From positions 139,501 to 203,500 of the forward strand of contig NZ_JAKCMI010000027.1 of assembly GCF_021412585.1 (NCBI RefSeq): a DNA stretch of 64,000 nt, in the 5' to 3' direction. The notes below the pieces were generated by a model that saw nothing but the letters and a program-made list of their open reading frames with translations, was not told the origin of the DNA and made no database searches. A program made the translations under genes and the position numbers. Position 1 is the stretch's first letter. Every line of letters starts with the position of its first letter. This document shows, in pieces, positions 38,305-46,252 of the stretch. Source of the DNA: Halomonas alkalisoli (GTDB lineage: Bacteria > Pseudomonadota > Gammaproteobacteria > Pseudomonadales > Halomonadaceae).

Positions 38305-39105
38305 CTAGCCGATGACGAGCGGCGAGGAGAGGTTCTTCAACGCTCGTGCCACACTCATTGCGACGATATACCCGGTCTTGGGGTTGTTCGGGGACGGGGT
38401 GTTCTGCACCTCGATGCGGACTTCGCCGAATAGCCCCTTGGCCGAGACCTCGTGGATGTTCTTGTCGATGGTGGGGTCGACCAGCACCCGAACCTGGGTG
38501 GCCTCGAAGCCTACGCCTGCCAGGCTCAGGGCCGCCGAGACGTTGACGCTCTCGGGGAAGACCCGCGATGACTCCCGAGCATTGCCTTCGAAGATCACGG
38601 TGGGCTTCTCGACCGTATCGAGGTCGACCACTTCCTCGGCGAAGGTGCCCCGCCACGCCTTCACCGGCTTGCGGGTCGTCAGTGTCACGCTGTCGAGCGG
38701 GCCCTGGGCGGCGGCGGCGATGCGGTCGAGCCCGGCGATGGCGGCGGAGGGGACCAGTACACGTTTGCCATGCCGGCTGGCGCTGGTCATGACCCGGTCA
38801 TGCAGTGCCTGGTCGCAGAAGGCCCCGACCGATACCACCATGAAATCGCAGCCATGGGAGAGCGATGTCTCGGCGTAGCGGATCACGGCTTCGTGGCCTG
38901 CGGTCTCGACCACCACGTCGGGCCGGCAGGCGAAGAACGCCTCTTCACTGTCGGTGATCAGGCCGCTCTCAAGGGCGTCGGCATACTTGCCGGTGTCGCG
39001 TACCAAAACGGCGGCCAGCCGGGTGTTGCCCGCCTGGCCGCCGAGGATGGCCTCGGCGACATCCCTGCCCGCCGTGCCATATCCGATGAGTCCAACGCGT
39101 ATCAT
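38305..39105 (-). CDS. L-aspartate dehydrogenase-like NAD(P) oxidoreductase
   Basis: 266 residues. Rossmann N terminus VGLIGYGTAGRDVAEAI; the C-terminal DUF108-type catalytic domain shows PSAAIAGLDRI, DKNIHEV (catalytic histidine) and NTPSPNNPKTG, close to the Thermotoga aspartate dehydrogenase pattern. The known family reaction is reversible aspartate/oxaloacetate amination or the first step of NAD synthesis. Located in a catabolic operon, it more likely oxidises an amino acid or amine intermediate; that is an inference. Confidence 0.85.
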   Translation of the reverse strand: MIRVGLIGYGTAGRDVAEAILGGQAGNTRLAAVLVRDTGKYADALESGLITDSEEAFFACRPDVVVETAGHEAVIRYAETSLSHGCDFMVVSVGAFCDQALHDRVMTSASRHGKRVLVPSAAIAGLDRIAAAAQGPLDSVTLTTRKPVKAWRGTFAEEVVDLDTVEKPTVIFEGNARESSRVFPESVNVSAALSLAGVGFEATQVRVLVDPTIDKNIHEVSAKGLFGEVRIEVQNTPSPNNPKTGYIVAMSVARALKNLSSPLVIG

Positions 39106-39194
39106 ATGACCTCACATCTGAGTGCTGGGCCAGCCGCAGCTCCTGGCGCCGTGGCGGCAGCCGGGCCTGGCGGGCCGGGTGGAAGCGACGCCCC

Positions 39195-39533
39195 TCAGGC
39201 TTCCGTCTTGGACTTGATCTGGCCTGCCGTGATGGGCCTGGCCGGCTTGCTCGCATCCCAGGAGACCTTCACGCTGCCGGTGAGGAAGGTCTGGCAGGCC
39301 ATGCGATAGCCTTGGCTGATCTCCTCGGCGGTGAGCAGCTTCTCCTCCTTCTTCTTCACGGCATCGGTATTCTCGATGCCCTCCTCGATGAGGCACTTGC
39401 AGGTACCGCAGAGTCCGCCGCCGCACTTGAAGGGAATGCCCCCCTTCTCGCGCAGCGAGACGCGCAGCAGGTTGGAGTCCTCCGGGGCGGCGATGGTCTT
39501 GTTGTCGTTGGTGATGAAGGTGATATCTAGCAT
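39195..39533 (-). CDS. [2Fe-2S] plant-type ferredoxin
   Basis: 112 residues with ligands in CGGGLCGTC (C-x4-C-x2-C) and MACQ. It lies directly downstream of the ferredoxin reductase gene, with 30 bases between, and is probably its electron acceptor or a parallel carrier. A GAGAGG ribosome site precedes the ATG. The last 15 residues, beyond the normal domain end, are basic and serine/threonine-rich. Confidence 0.87.
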   Translation of the reverse strand: MLDITFITNDNKTIAAPEDSNLLRVSLREKGGIPFKCGGGLCGTCKCLIEEGIENTDAVKKKEEKLLTAEEISQGYRMACQTFLTGSVKVSWDASKPARPITAGQIKSKTEA

Positions 39534-39563
39534 GGTGGCAACCTCTCTATGGCCGGTGGGGCG

Positions 39564-40580
39564 TCATGCCACGCTTTCGTTGAGTTCATGGGTAAAGTTG
39601 AAGCTGTCGGAGAAGATCCTTTCCACGCTCAGCCCTCGCTCGGCGAAGCTGGACTTCGCGGCGGCGATCATCGGCGGTGGGCCGCACAGGTAGGCATCGA
39701 ACTCGCTGAGGTCGGGATGGTCCTGGCACACGGCCTCGTGGACAAAGCCGCGTCGTCCTTCCCACTCCGGGTCGGCGTCGGAGAGCACCGGGATATAGTG
39801 GAAGTGGGGCAGCGTCCTGGCCCAGTCCTGCAGCAGCTCGTCGAGATAGAGGTCCTCGGCGCGGCGTACGCCCCAGTAGAGCGTGATGTGCGGCGCCTGG
39901 GGCTCATCCTTCAGCGACTCGATGATGCTCTTGACCGGTGCCAGGCCGGTGCCGCCGGCGACCATCAGCAGGCGGTTGGTGCTTTCCGCGTCGTGTCGGA
40001 AGGCTCCGAGTGGCAGCTCGACGTCCAGGGTGTCGCCGGGCTGATAGTGCGTGTTGAGGCGCTCGGTAAAATAGCCGCCCGGTACCCGGCGGATATGGAA
40101 ATCGAAGAGGTCGCTGCGCGGCGGAGAGGCCATCGAGAAGCTGCGTGGCGTGCCGTCGTCCAGCATGATGTTGAGATACTGGCCCGGCAGGAAGCGCACC
40201 TCACTGGCGGAGGGGATGCTGAGCACCAGGTGAGTCACATCGTGGCTCAGCTTCTCCAGGCTGACGATGGTGGCTTCATGATAGTCGGGCGGAATGTAGC
40301 CCGCCGGAAACACGTCCGCGCTGATGGTCAGGTCGCTCTGGGCGACCGCCTGGCAGGCCAGGGCGTAGCCTTCCTGTTCCTCTTCCTCGGAGAGCCCCAT
40401 GGGCATCTCCTCGTAGGCCACCTGGCCCTCCAGCAGCTTGATCCGGCAGGCGCCGCAGCCACCGAAACGACAGTCGTGCACGAGGGGGAAGCCCGCCCGC
40501 TCGGCCGCGTCGAGCAGCGGCTCGCCAGGCTGGACGTCGAAGGTCTCGGCGGTGTCGGCAAGGGTGATTCGATATGTCAT
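39564..40580 (-). CDS. NAD(P)H:ferredoxin-type reductase with fused [2Fe-2S] domain
   Basis: 338 residues: N-terminal plant-type ferredoxin domain (about 1-95, cysteines in CRFGGCGAC and ACQ), FAD domain with PGQYLNIML and RSFSMASPP, and NAD domain with GGTGLAPVKSII and the C-terminal CGPPPMI. The layout is that of benzoate- and toluate-type oxygenase reductases and CDP-6-deoxy-glucoseen reductase. Start at MTYRITL with GGAGG upstream; the frame runs 31 codons further. It likely powers the di-iron protein of the same operon. Confidence 0.9.
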   Translation of the reverse strand: MTYRITLADTAETFDVQPGEPLLDAAERAGFPLVHDCRFGGCGACRIKLLEGQVAYEEMPMGLSEEEEQEGYALACQAVAQSDLTISADVFPAGYIPPDYHEATIVSLEKLSHDVTHLVLSIPSASEVRFLPGQYLNIMLDDGTPRSFSMASPPRSDLFDFHIRRVPGGYFTERLNTHYQPGDTLDVELPLGAFRHDAESTNRLLMVAGGTGLAPVKSIIESLKDEPQAPHITLYWGVRRAEDLYLDELLQDWARTLPHFHYIPVLSDADPEWEGRRGFVHEAVCQDHPDLSEFDAYLCGPPPMIAAAKSSFAERGLSVERIFSDSFNFTHELNESVA

Positions 40581-40701
40581 AGCTGCCTCCTGGCGCACAC
40601 CCATGGCATTGGCATGCCCTTGTCGTTGTGGGGTGTCGGCACCTGGCTTGTCGTTATCATGCGCCGGCAGCATCGCTGGACCCTGCCGGCGGAGTCGGGG
40701 A

Positions 40702-41181
40702 TTACTTCTTGATGTCGGCTTCGACCATCACTTCATGGCCGGCGCCGCTCAGGTGCTCCTGCAGTGCTTGCAGTGCGGCAAGGCCGGCCTTGGTGTCCTG
40801 CTCGCCGTTGCCGCCGCTGAGGCCCACGCCGCCGACGACTTCGCCATCGACGACGATCGGGAAGCCGCCGACGAAGACGGCGAACTTGCCCTCGAAGCTC
40901 CACTGGATGCCGAAGGCCTCGTTGCCGGGCAGGGCGGGGCCGTTGGGGGCGGTATTGAACAGGTGCGTGGAGCGCTTGTGGCCGGCCGCCGTGAAGGCCT
41001 TGTTCCAGGCGATCTGCGGGCCGGTGATGCGGGCGCCGTTCATGCGCTCCAGCGCCAGCGGATAGCCGCCGTCGTCGACGATGCAGATGGTCTCGAGGAC
41101 GTTGATCTCCTCGGATTTCCGCTTGGCCGCTTCGACCATCAACTTGGCTTCTTCGAGTTCGAGACGAAATACCGTTTTCAT
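40702..41181 (-). CDS. GlcG/HbpS-family (DUF336-like) protein
   Basis: 159 residues with the family features ICIVDDGGYPLALERMNGA, FGIQWSFEGKFAVFVGGFPI and a glycine-rich VVGGVGLSGGNGEQD. HbpS homologues bind heme and some GlcG-like proteins act with oxygenases or as hydrolase-like enzymes; which applies here is unknown. Encoded between the aldehyde dehydrogenase and the reductase, which suggests a role in the same pathway. Confidence 0.85.
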   Translation of the reverse strand: MKTVFRLELEEAKLMVEAAKRKSEEINVLETICIVDDGGYPLALERMNGARITGPQIAWNKAFTAAGHKRSTHLFNTAPNGPALPGNEAFGIQWSFEGKFAVFVGGFPIVVDGEVVGGVGLSGGNGEQDTKAGLAALQALQEHLSGAGHEVMVEADIKK

Positions 41182-41211
41182 GAAATCACCTAATCAGTAA
41201 CGTTGCCGAGT

Positions 41212-42675
41212 TCAGCGGCCCACGTAGACCGTCTTGGTCTGGGTAAAGAAGTCGAGGCCTGCACGGCCGGACTCGCGGAAGGTTGAGGTGCTCGACTGCT
41301 TCAGGCCGCCGAAGGGAGCATTGACCAGGTTGCCCGTGGTGGTGCGATTGACCTTGACGGTGCCGGCCTGGATGTCGTGGGGGAAGCGCTGGATGTATTC
41401 GATGTTGCGAGTCGCCAGCGCGGCCGCCAGCCCGTAGGGCGTATCGTTGGCCTTGGCAATGGCATCGTCGTAGCCGTCGATCTCGATGACCGCGACCACG
41501 GGGCCGAAGATCTCCTCCTGGGCGATGCGCATCTCTTGCGTCACGTCGCTGAAGATGGCCGGCGATACGTAGAAACCCTTGTCGTAGTCGCCGCCGCTCA
41601 AGCGCTCGCCGCCGTGGACATGGGTCGCCTCCCGCTTGCCGGTCTCGATATAGCCGAGCACGGTATCGAGCTGCTGGCGGGTGGCCAGCGGGCCAATCTG
41701 GGTGCCCTTGTCCAGGCCGTTGCCGATCTGCAGTTCCTTGACTCGTTCCACCAGGCGCTCTAGATAGGCGGCCTTGACCGAGGGGGCGATAAGCACACGG
41801 CTGGTGCCGGTGCAGGCCTGGCCCGTGAGCGAGAAGCCGCCCTTGATGGTCAGGTCGACGGCCGTGTCGATATCGGCATCGTCGAGCACGATCAGCGGGT
41901 TCTTGCCGCCGAGCTCCATCTGGGTACGAGTCGCCATCGAGGCGCTGCGATGGATCTTCTCGCCGGCGGCGGTGGAGCCGGTAAAGGAGATCGCACGCAC
42001 CGCGGGGGCGCCGGTGATCGCCTCGCCGATGGCCGAAGCGCCGCCGGTAATGAAGTTGAAGACGCCTTCGGGAACGCCGGCGTGGTGCAGCGCTTCCGCC
42101 AGGCGATAGGCGATCAGCGGCGCATCCGATGAGGGCTTGAACACCACGGTGTTGCCGGTGATCAGGGCCGGGGCGATCTTTCTCGCCGGAATCGAGATCG
42201 GGAAGTTCCACGGCGTGATGATGGTTGCCACGCCCAGCGGCTCGCGCTGGGTGTAGACCATCATCTTCGCGTCGTCCTGGGGGAAGGTCTCGCCGGTGAT
42301 GGTCTGGCCCTCGACGGCGTAGAAGCGCAGGGTCTGGGCCGAGCGCGCGATCTCGTCGCGGCTGTTGGCGAGCAGCTTGCCCTCCTCGCGGGTCAGCTCC
42401 TCGGCGAACTGCTCGATATGCTCGACCAGGTAATCCGCCGCCTGGTTGAGGATCTTCGCCCGCTTCGAGATGGGCGTGTCCCGCCATGCGGGGAACGCCC
42501 TCTCGGCCGCGGCGATGGCCTGCTGGGCATCTTCCGCGGAAGAGGCCTGGAAATGACCGAGCAGGTCGTCCTGGTCTGCCGGGTTGCGGTTCTCGAAGGT
42601 CGACCCCGAGCCGCATGCTAGCCACTTGCCGTCGATGTAATTGAGAAACTGAGTGACGTTATCCAAGAAGCTCAC
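41212..42675 (-). CDS. NAD(P)-dependent aldehyde dehydrogenase
   Basis: 487 residues of the ALDH superfamily: general base E254 in MELGGKN, nucleophile C288 in GQACTG, cofactor motif TPWNFPISIP and FTGSTAAGEKI, and EEIFGPVV near the C terminus. Closest in look to semialdehyde dehydrogenases such as ketoglutarate-semialdehyde types. A GTG at 42675 opens the frame, but GAGGTGA there would better serve a TTG at 42666 (484 residues), giving the usual start DNVTQFLNYIDGKW. It oxidises an aldehyde produced upstream in the pathway; identity unknown. Confidence 0.9.
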   Translation of the reverse strand: MSFLDNVTQFLNYIDGKWLACGSGSTFENRNPADQDDLLGHFQASSAEDAQQAIAAAERAFPAWRDTPISKRAKILNQAADYLVEHIEQFAEELTREEGKLLANSRDEIARSAQTLRFYAVEGQTITGETFPQDDAKMMVYTQREPLGVATIITPWNFPISIPARKIAPALITGNTVVFKPSSDAPLIAYRLAEALHHAGVPEGVFNFITGGASAIGEAITGAPAVRAISFTGSTAAGEKIHRSASMATRTQMELGGKNPLIVLDDADIDTAVDLTIKGGFSLTGQACTGTSRVLIAPSVKAAYLERLVERVKELQIGNGLDKGTQIGPLATRQQLDTVLGYIETGKREATHVHGGERLSGGDYDKGFYVSPAIFSDVTQEMRIAQEEIFGPVVAVIEIDGYDDAIAKANDTPYGLAAALATRNIEYIQRFPHDIQAGTVKVNRTTTGNLVNAPFGGLKQSSTSTFRESGRAGLDFFTQTKTVYVGR

Positions 42676-42770
42676 CTCGTGTGGTCGTTGGTGCTTTCTG
42701 TCCTGGGGCCGATGCCCGCCGGCCTGAGCCGGCAGGCATCGTGCGTAGATACGAACCGAGTCGGCTGGTA

Positions 42771-43502
42771 TCAGGCCGCCAGGTCGAGCTCGGAGAGGGG
42801 CAGGTCGTCGGCCACATAGTCGTAGTAGAGCGCGGTGGTGTAGAGCAGGCGCATCTGGGCGCCGATCTCGCAGATCTTCAGGCAGCGCTGCTGCAGCTCG
42901 ACGGTGTCGGCGTGCTCAAGCACGATCTGGTAGCCACGCTCGCCATGGATTTCGTCGGAGACGATATGCAGGTCGAAGAACTCGACCTCTTCATCGGTGA
43001 AGCCGTACTTGTCGCGCAGGGTCGGGGTCTGCTTGCGATAGATGGAGGGCACCTGGGACTCCAGGCCCACCACCAGGCCGGCCACGGCCACCACCGGATG
43101 CTCGCGCATGGCGACGGCATAGCACCAGCTCTGCAGGCCACGAGTGGTGGGCGACATGTTGTCGGGGTTCTCGACGCGCTCGCGAGTGGTGCCGCAGGCC
43201 TCGGCGAAGCGGATCAGCAGGTCGGTATGGCGATCGCCGCCGAGCTCCTCCTCATACATGTTCTGCAGCAGGAAGTCCTTGGCCTCGGTGTAGTTCTCCG
43301 GGGTGTGGGCGTAGATGTAGGCCAGATAGTCGGCGAAGGGGCCCACGTAGTGGTAGTGGTTCTCGGCCCACTTGGCGAGGTGGGCGCGGCTCAGCTTGCC
43401 GCTGGCCCATGCCACGCTGAACGGTGCCTTGTTGGCGCTCTTGCCCTTGATGGCGTCTTCGAGGGCGGTGCGGAATTCGTCACGATTCATCAGTTCGGCC
43501 AT
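42771..43502 (-). CDS. Heme-oxygenase-like di-iron protein (CADD/PqqC/TenA fold)
   Basis: 243 residues, all-helical. It keeps the six di-iron ligands of the CADD-type enzymes with matching spacing: E85-x6-H92 (in EEELGGDRH), E148 (GLESQ), H179-x3-D183-x2-H186 (HIVSDEIH). Known members activate O2 for N-oxidation, C-C cleavage or self-derived pABA synthesis. It is the promoter-proximal gene of an operon that also encodes ferredoxin, reductase and aldehyde dehydrogenase, so I infer an O2-dependent ring- or bond-cleaving step. AGGAG precedes the ATG. Confidence 0.85.
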   Translation of the reverse strand: MAELMNRDEFRTALEDAIKGKSANKAPFSVAWASGKLSRAHLAKWAENHYHYVGPFADYLAYIYAHTPENYTEAKDFLLQNMYEEELGGDRHTDLLIRFAEACGTTRERVENPDNMSPTTRGLQSWCYAVAMREHPVVAVAGLVVGLESQVPSIYRKQTPTLRDKYGFTDEEVEFFDLHIVSDEIHGERGYQIVLEHADTVELQQRCLKICEIGAQMRLLYTTALYYDYVADDLPLSELDLAA

Positions 43503-43627
43503 GGGGATCTCTCCTGGTTGCCTGGGGCTTGGCTGCGGCGGCAGCCAATGGCCCGTCTTGTTGGTATGCCTACGGGAGTCAGGGAAGGGTGGAGGTCGTT
43601 GGCGTTGTGGGCCTCTCGCTTCCTGTT

Positions 43628-43651
43628 TGGCTCATGGTATACCAAAAGCCA
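43628..43651. promoter_or_regulatory. GGTATACC operator 4, at the di-iron operon promoter
   Basis: Outer arms TGGCT and AGCCA around TGGTATACCA (43635-43644), symmetric apart from two-base spacers. It starts seven bases after the minus-strand -10 box, so repressor would cover the start of transcription. Confidence 0.8.
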
Positions 43652-43658
43652 TGTGGCA

Positions 43659-43688
43659 AGAATAATTTCAACCCTCCGGCGCTGTCAA
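43659..43688 (-). promoter_or_regulatory. Promoter of the seven-gene di-iron operon
   Basis: Minus strand TTGACA (43688-43683), 18 bases, TATTCT (43664-43659). The transcript would begin inside operator 4 and run to the terminator at 37894, carrying seven genes over 5.7 kb. Confidence 0.65.
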
Positions 43689-43881
43689 GGGTTTTTCTGA
43701 TCTGGGTCAAATTTCTGAGAGGCCCGGGGAACGTCGTGCGTACCGGGACGCAGAAAACGCCGTCGCATGCAGGAGTTGGGCGGGATGATGGGGGGATGGG
43801 AAGAGGATTTGCGGACGGCGACAGGTATCGCCACCCGAGGAAGAGAGGGGGCGGGAAGGTGGCGGCTACGGCCTACTATAA

Positions 43882-43905
43882 TCCCATATGGTATACCGTG
43901 CCGCC
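43882..43905. promoter_or_regulatory. GGTATACC operator 5
   Basis: Core TGGTATACCG with GGTATACC at 43890-43897; outer arms are weak. It lies 35-43 bases beyond the end of the gamma-glutamyltransferase-like gene and about 250 bases from operator 4, so a looped complex on the di-iron operon promoter is possible. A TATAAT lies beside it at 43877. The 430-base gap 43503-43932 contains no convincing gene. Confidence 0.55.
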
Positions 43906-43910
43906 GTTTC

Positions 43911-43932
43911 CTTCAGAGTTGCTTCAGAGTTG
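43911..43932. repeat. 11-bp perfect tandem duplication at the end of the GGT-like gene
   Basis: CTTCAGAGTTG occurs at 43911-43921 and 43922-43932, directly abutting the stop codon of the minus-strand gene. Confidence 0.85.
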
Positions 43933-45540
43933 CTACCAGGCCAGCACGGCACTGTCGGTGCGGGGCTCGGTGCCGCCGCACAGCACGCCGCTGTCGCCGT
44001 CGCGCAGGATGACCTGGCCGCGACCGAAGCTCAGGGTGTCGGCCATCTTGACGATATCGTGGCCGCGTCGCGTGAGCGCCTGGGCGAGGTGATCGGGGAA
44101 GTGCGGTTCGACTTCCACGGTCCTGCCCCTGGTCCACTTCCAGCGCGGCATGTCCAGCGCCGCCTGGGGGTTGAGGTGGTCATCGAGCATGGCGGTGATC
44201 ACCTGCACGTGGCCTTGGGGCTGCATGTAGCCGCCCATGACGCCGAACGGCCCCACCGCCCGGTCATCCTTGGTGATGAAGCCGGGAATGATGGTGTGGT
44301 AGGTGCGCTTGCCGGGCGCCAGTGCATTGGGGTGCTCGGGATCCAGCGAGAACCCCCAGCCGCGGTTCTGCAGGCTGATGCCGGTGCCGGGTACCACGAT
44401 GCCCGAGCCGAAGCCCTTGTAGTTGCTCTGGATGAACGAAACCATGTTGCCGTCGCCATCGGCGGTGGCCAGGTAGACGGTGCCGCCCTTGATCGGGTTG
44501 CCGTGTTTCGGGTCGAGTGCCTGCTCGCCGATCAGCCCGGCGCGCTCGGCGAGATAGTCGTCGGCCAGCAGCTGCTCCACGCTCGGGCCCATGGCCTCGC
44601 GCTCGGTGACGTAACGCTGGCCATCGACATAGCCCAGCTTGGTGGCTTCGATGCGCCGATGCAGGGTCTCCACCGGGTCACGACCCTCCTCGCCCATGCG
44701 TTCGAGCATGCCCAGCGCCTGCAGGGCGATCAGCCCACTGCCGTTGGGCGGTATCTCCCAGATGTCATGGCCGCGGTAGCGGGTGCTGATCGGCTCGACC
44801 CACTCCGGCTGGAAGGCCGCCAGGTCCTCCTTGCGCAGCAGGCCGCCGTGCTCGCGGAAGAAGGCGTCGATCTTGTCGGCCAGCGCCCCTTCATAGAAGG
44901 CGCGACCGTGGGTCTCGGCGATCGCCCGCAGCGTGGCGGCATGGCCCCGGGAGGCCCAGCGCTCGCCGGGGCGCGGGGCCCGGCCCTTCGGGGCGAAGGT
45001 CTCGAACCAGGGCTTCAGGGCGGGGTCATCGTGGCGACTATAGATGTCATGGGCCTCCTCCCACATCTGGTTGACGATCGGCGAGACCGGGTAGCCCTCT
45101 TCCGCCAGGGCGATGGCCGGGGCCAGTAGGTCGGCGAAGGGCAGCTTGCCGAAGCGCTCGGAGAGGGCCGCCCAGGAAGCTGGCGCGCCCGGCACGGTGA
45201 CCGGCAGCACGCCATACTCGGGAACCCGCTCATGGCCGAGCGCCTTCATCGCCTCGATGGTGGCCGCCTGGGGGGCTGGACCGCTGGCGTTCAGGCCGTG
45301 CAGCTTGCCCTCCATCCATACGATGGCGAAGGCGTCGCTGCCGAGTCCGTTGGAGGTGGGCTCCACTACGGTCAGTGCCGCGGCGGCGGCGATGGCGGCG
45401 TCCACCGCATTGCCGCCCTGCTGGAGGATCTGCATGCCGGCCTGGGCCCCCAGGGGCTGTGAGGTGGCGACCATTCCCCGGCTGCCGAAGGTGGCCATGC
45501 GCCGCGAAGGGCTCGGATAGAAACGCGCGTCGTGCTGCAT
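43933..45540 (-). CDS. Gamma-glutamyltransferase-family enzyme (Ntn hydrolase), cytoplasmic
   Basis: 535 residues with GGNAVDAAIAAAAALTVVEP, the autoprocessing threonine (about T354, in KGGTVYLATAD) and the small-subunit motif GVMGGYMQPQGHVQ. There is no signal peptide, unlike classical periplasmic GGT, so it resembles the YwrD-like cytoplasmic group whose substrates are often unknown N-acyl or gamma-glutamyl amides. The AGGAG site is good. It is downstream of CHR pair B in the same direction, with a 180-base gap, so it may be a separate unit or the end of that operon. Confidence 0.87.
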   Translation of the reverse strand: MQHDARFYPSPSRRMATFGSRGMVATSQPLGAQAGMQILQQGGNAVDAAIAAAAALTVVEPTSNGLGSDAFAIVWMEGKLHGLNASGPAPQAATIEAMKALGHERVPEYGVLPVTVPGAPASWAALSERFGKLPFADLLAPAIALAEEGYPVSPIVNQMWEEAHDIYSRHDDPALKPWFETFAPKGRAPRPGERWASRGHAATLRAIAETHGRAFYEGALADKIDAFFREHGGLLRKEDLAAFQPEWVEPISTRYRGHDIWEIPPNGSGLIALQALGMLERMGEEGRDPVETLHRRIEATKLGYVDGQRYVTEREAMGPSVEQLLADDYLAERAGLIGEQALDPKHGNPIKGGTVYLATADGDGNMVSFIQSNYKGFGSGIVVPGTGISLQNRGWGFSLDPEHPNALAPGKRTYHTIIPGFITKDDRAVGPFGVMGGYMQPQGHVQVITAMLDDHLNPQAALDMPRWKWTRGRTVEVEPHFPDHLAQALTRRGHDIVKMADTLSFGRGQVILRDGDSGVLCGGTEPRTDSAVLAW

Positions 45541-45718
45541 TGAGGAGGCTCCTTTACGGCTTGGACCCGCCGATGGTGGCGAAGGTATGGGTCAGTTTCG
45601 TACGCGTCATGATGGAACACCTTTATATTGTTGGTGGTGTGGTAGCTGCCGCTCGCGCCTGGCGAGGCAGCAACGGGGTGAGCGCGTGCTCCCGCTTCGG
45701 GGGTTGTTGTCGGGTGTG

Positions 45719-46252
45719 TCAACTGAGGAAGAGGCCTCCGTAGACGAGTGCAGCCAGGACCACGAAGGCCGGGTGAGTCCGGAAGTGCAGCAGGGCGACG
45801 GCGGCAGCCACGCCGATGAGGACGGTGTGCAGCAGGCCCGCGCTGTTGAGGCCCTCGCTGAAGAAGCTCCAGGTCAGCCAGGCCATCATCATCGCGATCA
45901 CCGGCCGTACCCACTGGCTCATGCGCTTGACGCGGGGAGAGTCGCGGTGACGATAAAGCAGCCCCAGGGCACCCAGCATCAGCAGCAGCGAAGGCACCAC
46001 CGTGGCGAATATGGCGACCAGGGCGCCGCCGATACCCGCCACGTCATAGCCCACATAGCCGGCCATCTTGGTGGCGATGGGGCTTGGCAGGGCATTGCCC
46101 AGCGCCAGGGTCTCGGCAAACTCCTGGGGGCTCATCCAGCCGTAGCGGCCGACCACCTCCGCTTCGATCAGCGGAATGATCGCCGGCCCGCCGCCGTAGC
46201 CGATGATGTTGGGGATGAAGAAGGCCAGGAACAGCTCCCAATAGACCAGCAT
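45719..46252 (-). CDS. Short CHR-family (chromate-transporter-like) protein, second of pair B
   Basis: 177 residues, nearly identical to 33567-34097 over most of its length (shared block SPRVKRMSQWVRPVIAMMMA). ATG 46252 overlaps the partner stop (TGATG); a GTG just before it is less likely. It carries GYGGGPAIIPLIEAE and NALPSPIATKMAGYVGY. Confidence 0.85.
   Translation of the reverse strand: MLVYWELFLAFFIPNIIGYGGGPAIIPLIEAEVVGRYGWMSPQEFAETLALGNALPSPIATKMAGYVGYDVAGIGGALVAIFATVVPSLLLMLGALGLLYRHRDSPRVKRMSQWVRPVIAMMMAWLTWSFFSEGLNSAGLLHTVLIGVAAAVALLHFRTHPAFVVLAALVYGGLFLS

Noticed and set aside
43767..44012. Small plus-strand frame and a GGA-rich stretch near 43780-43830
   Set aside because: The frame runs into the antisense of the GGT-like gene. 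The GGA run has no terminator and would be read mainly as the opposite strand, so I do not call it a second Csr-type RNA.
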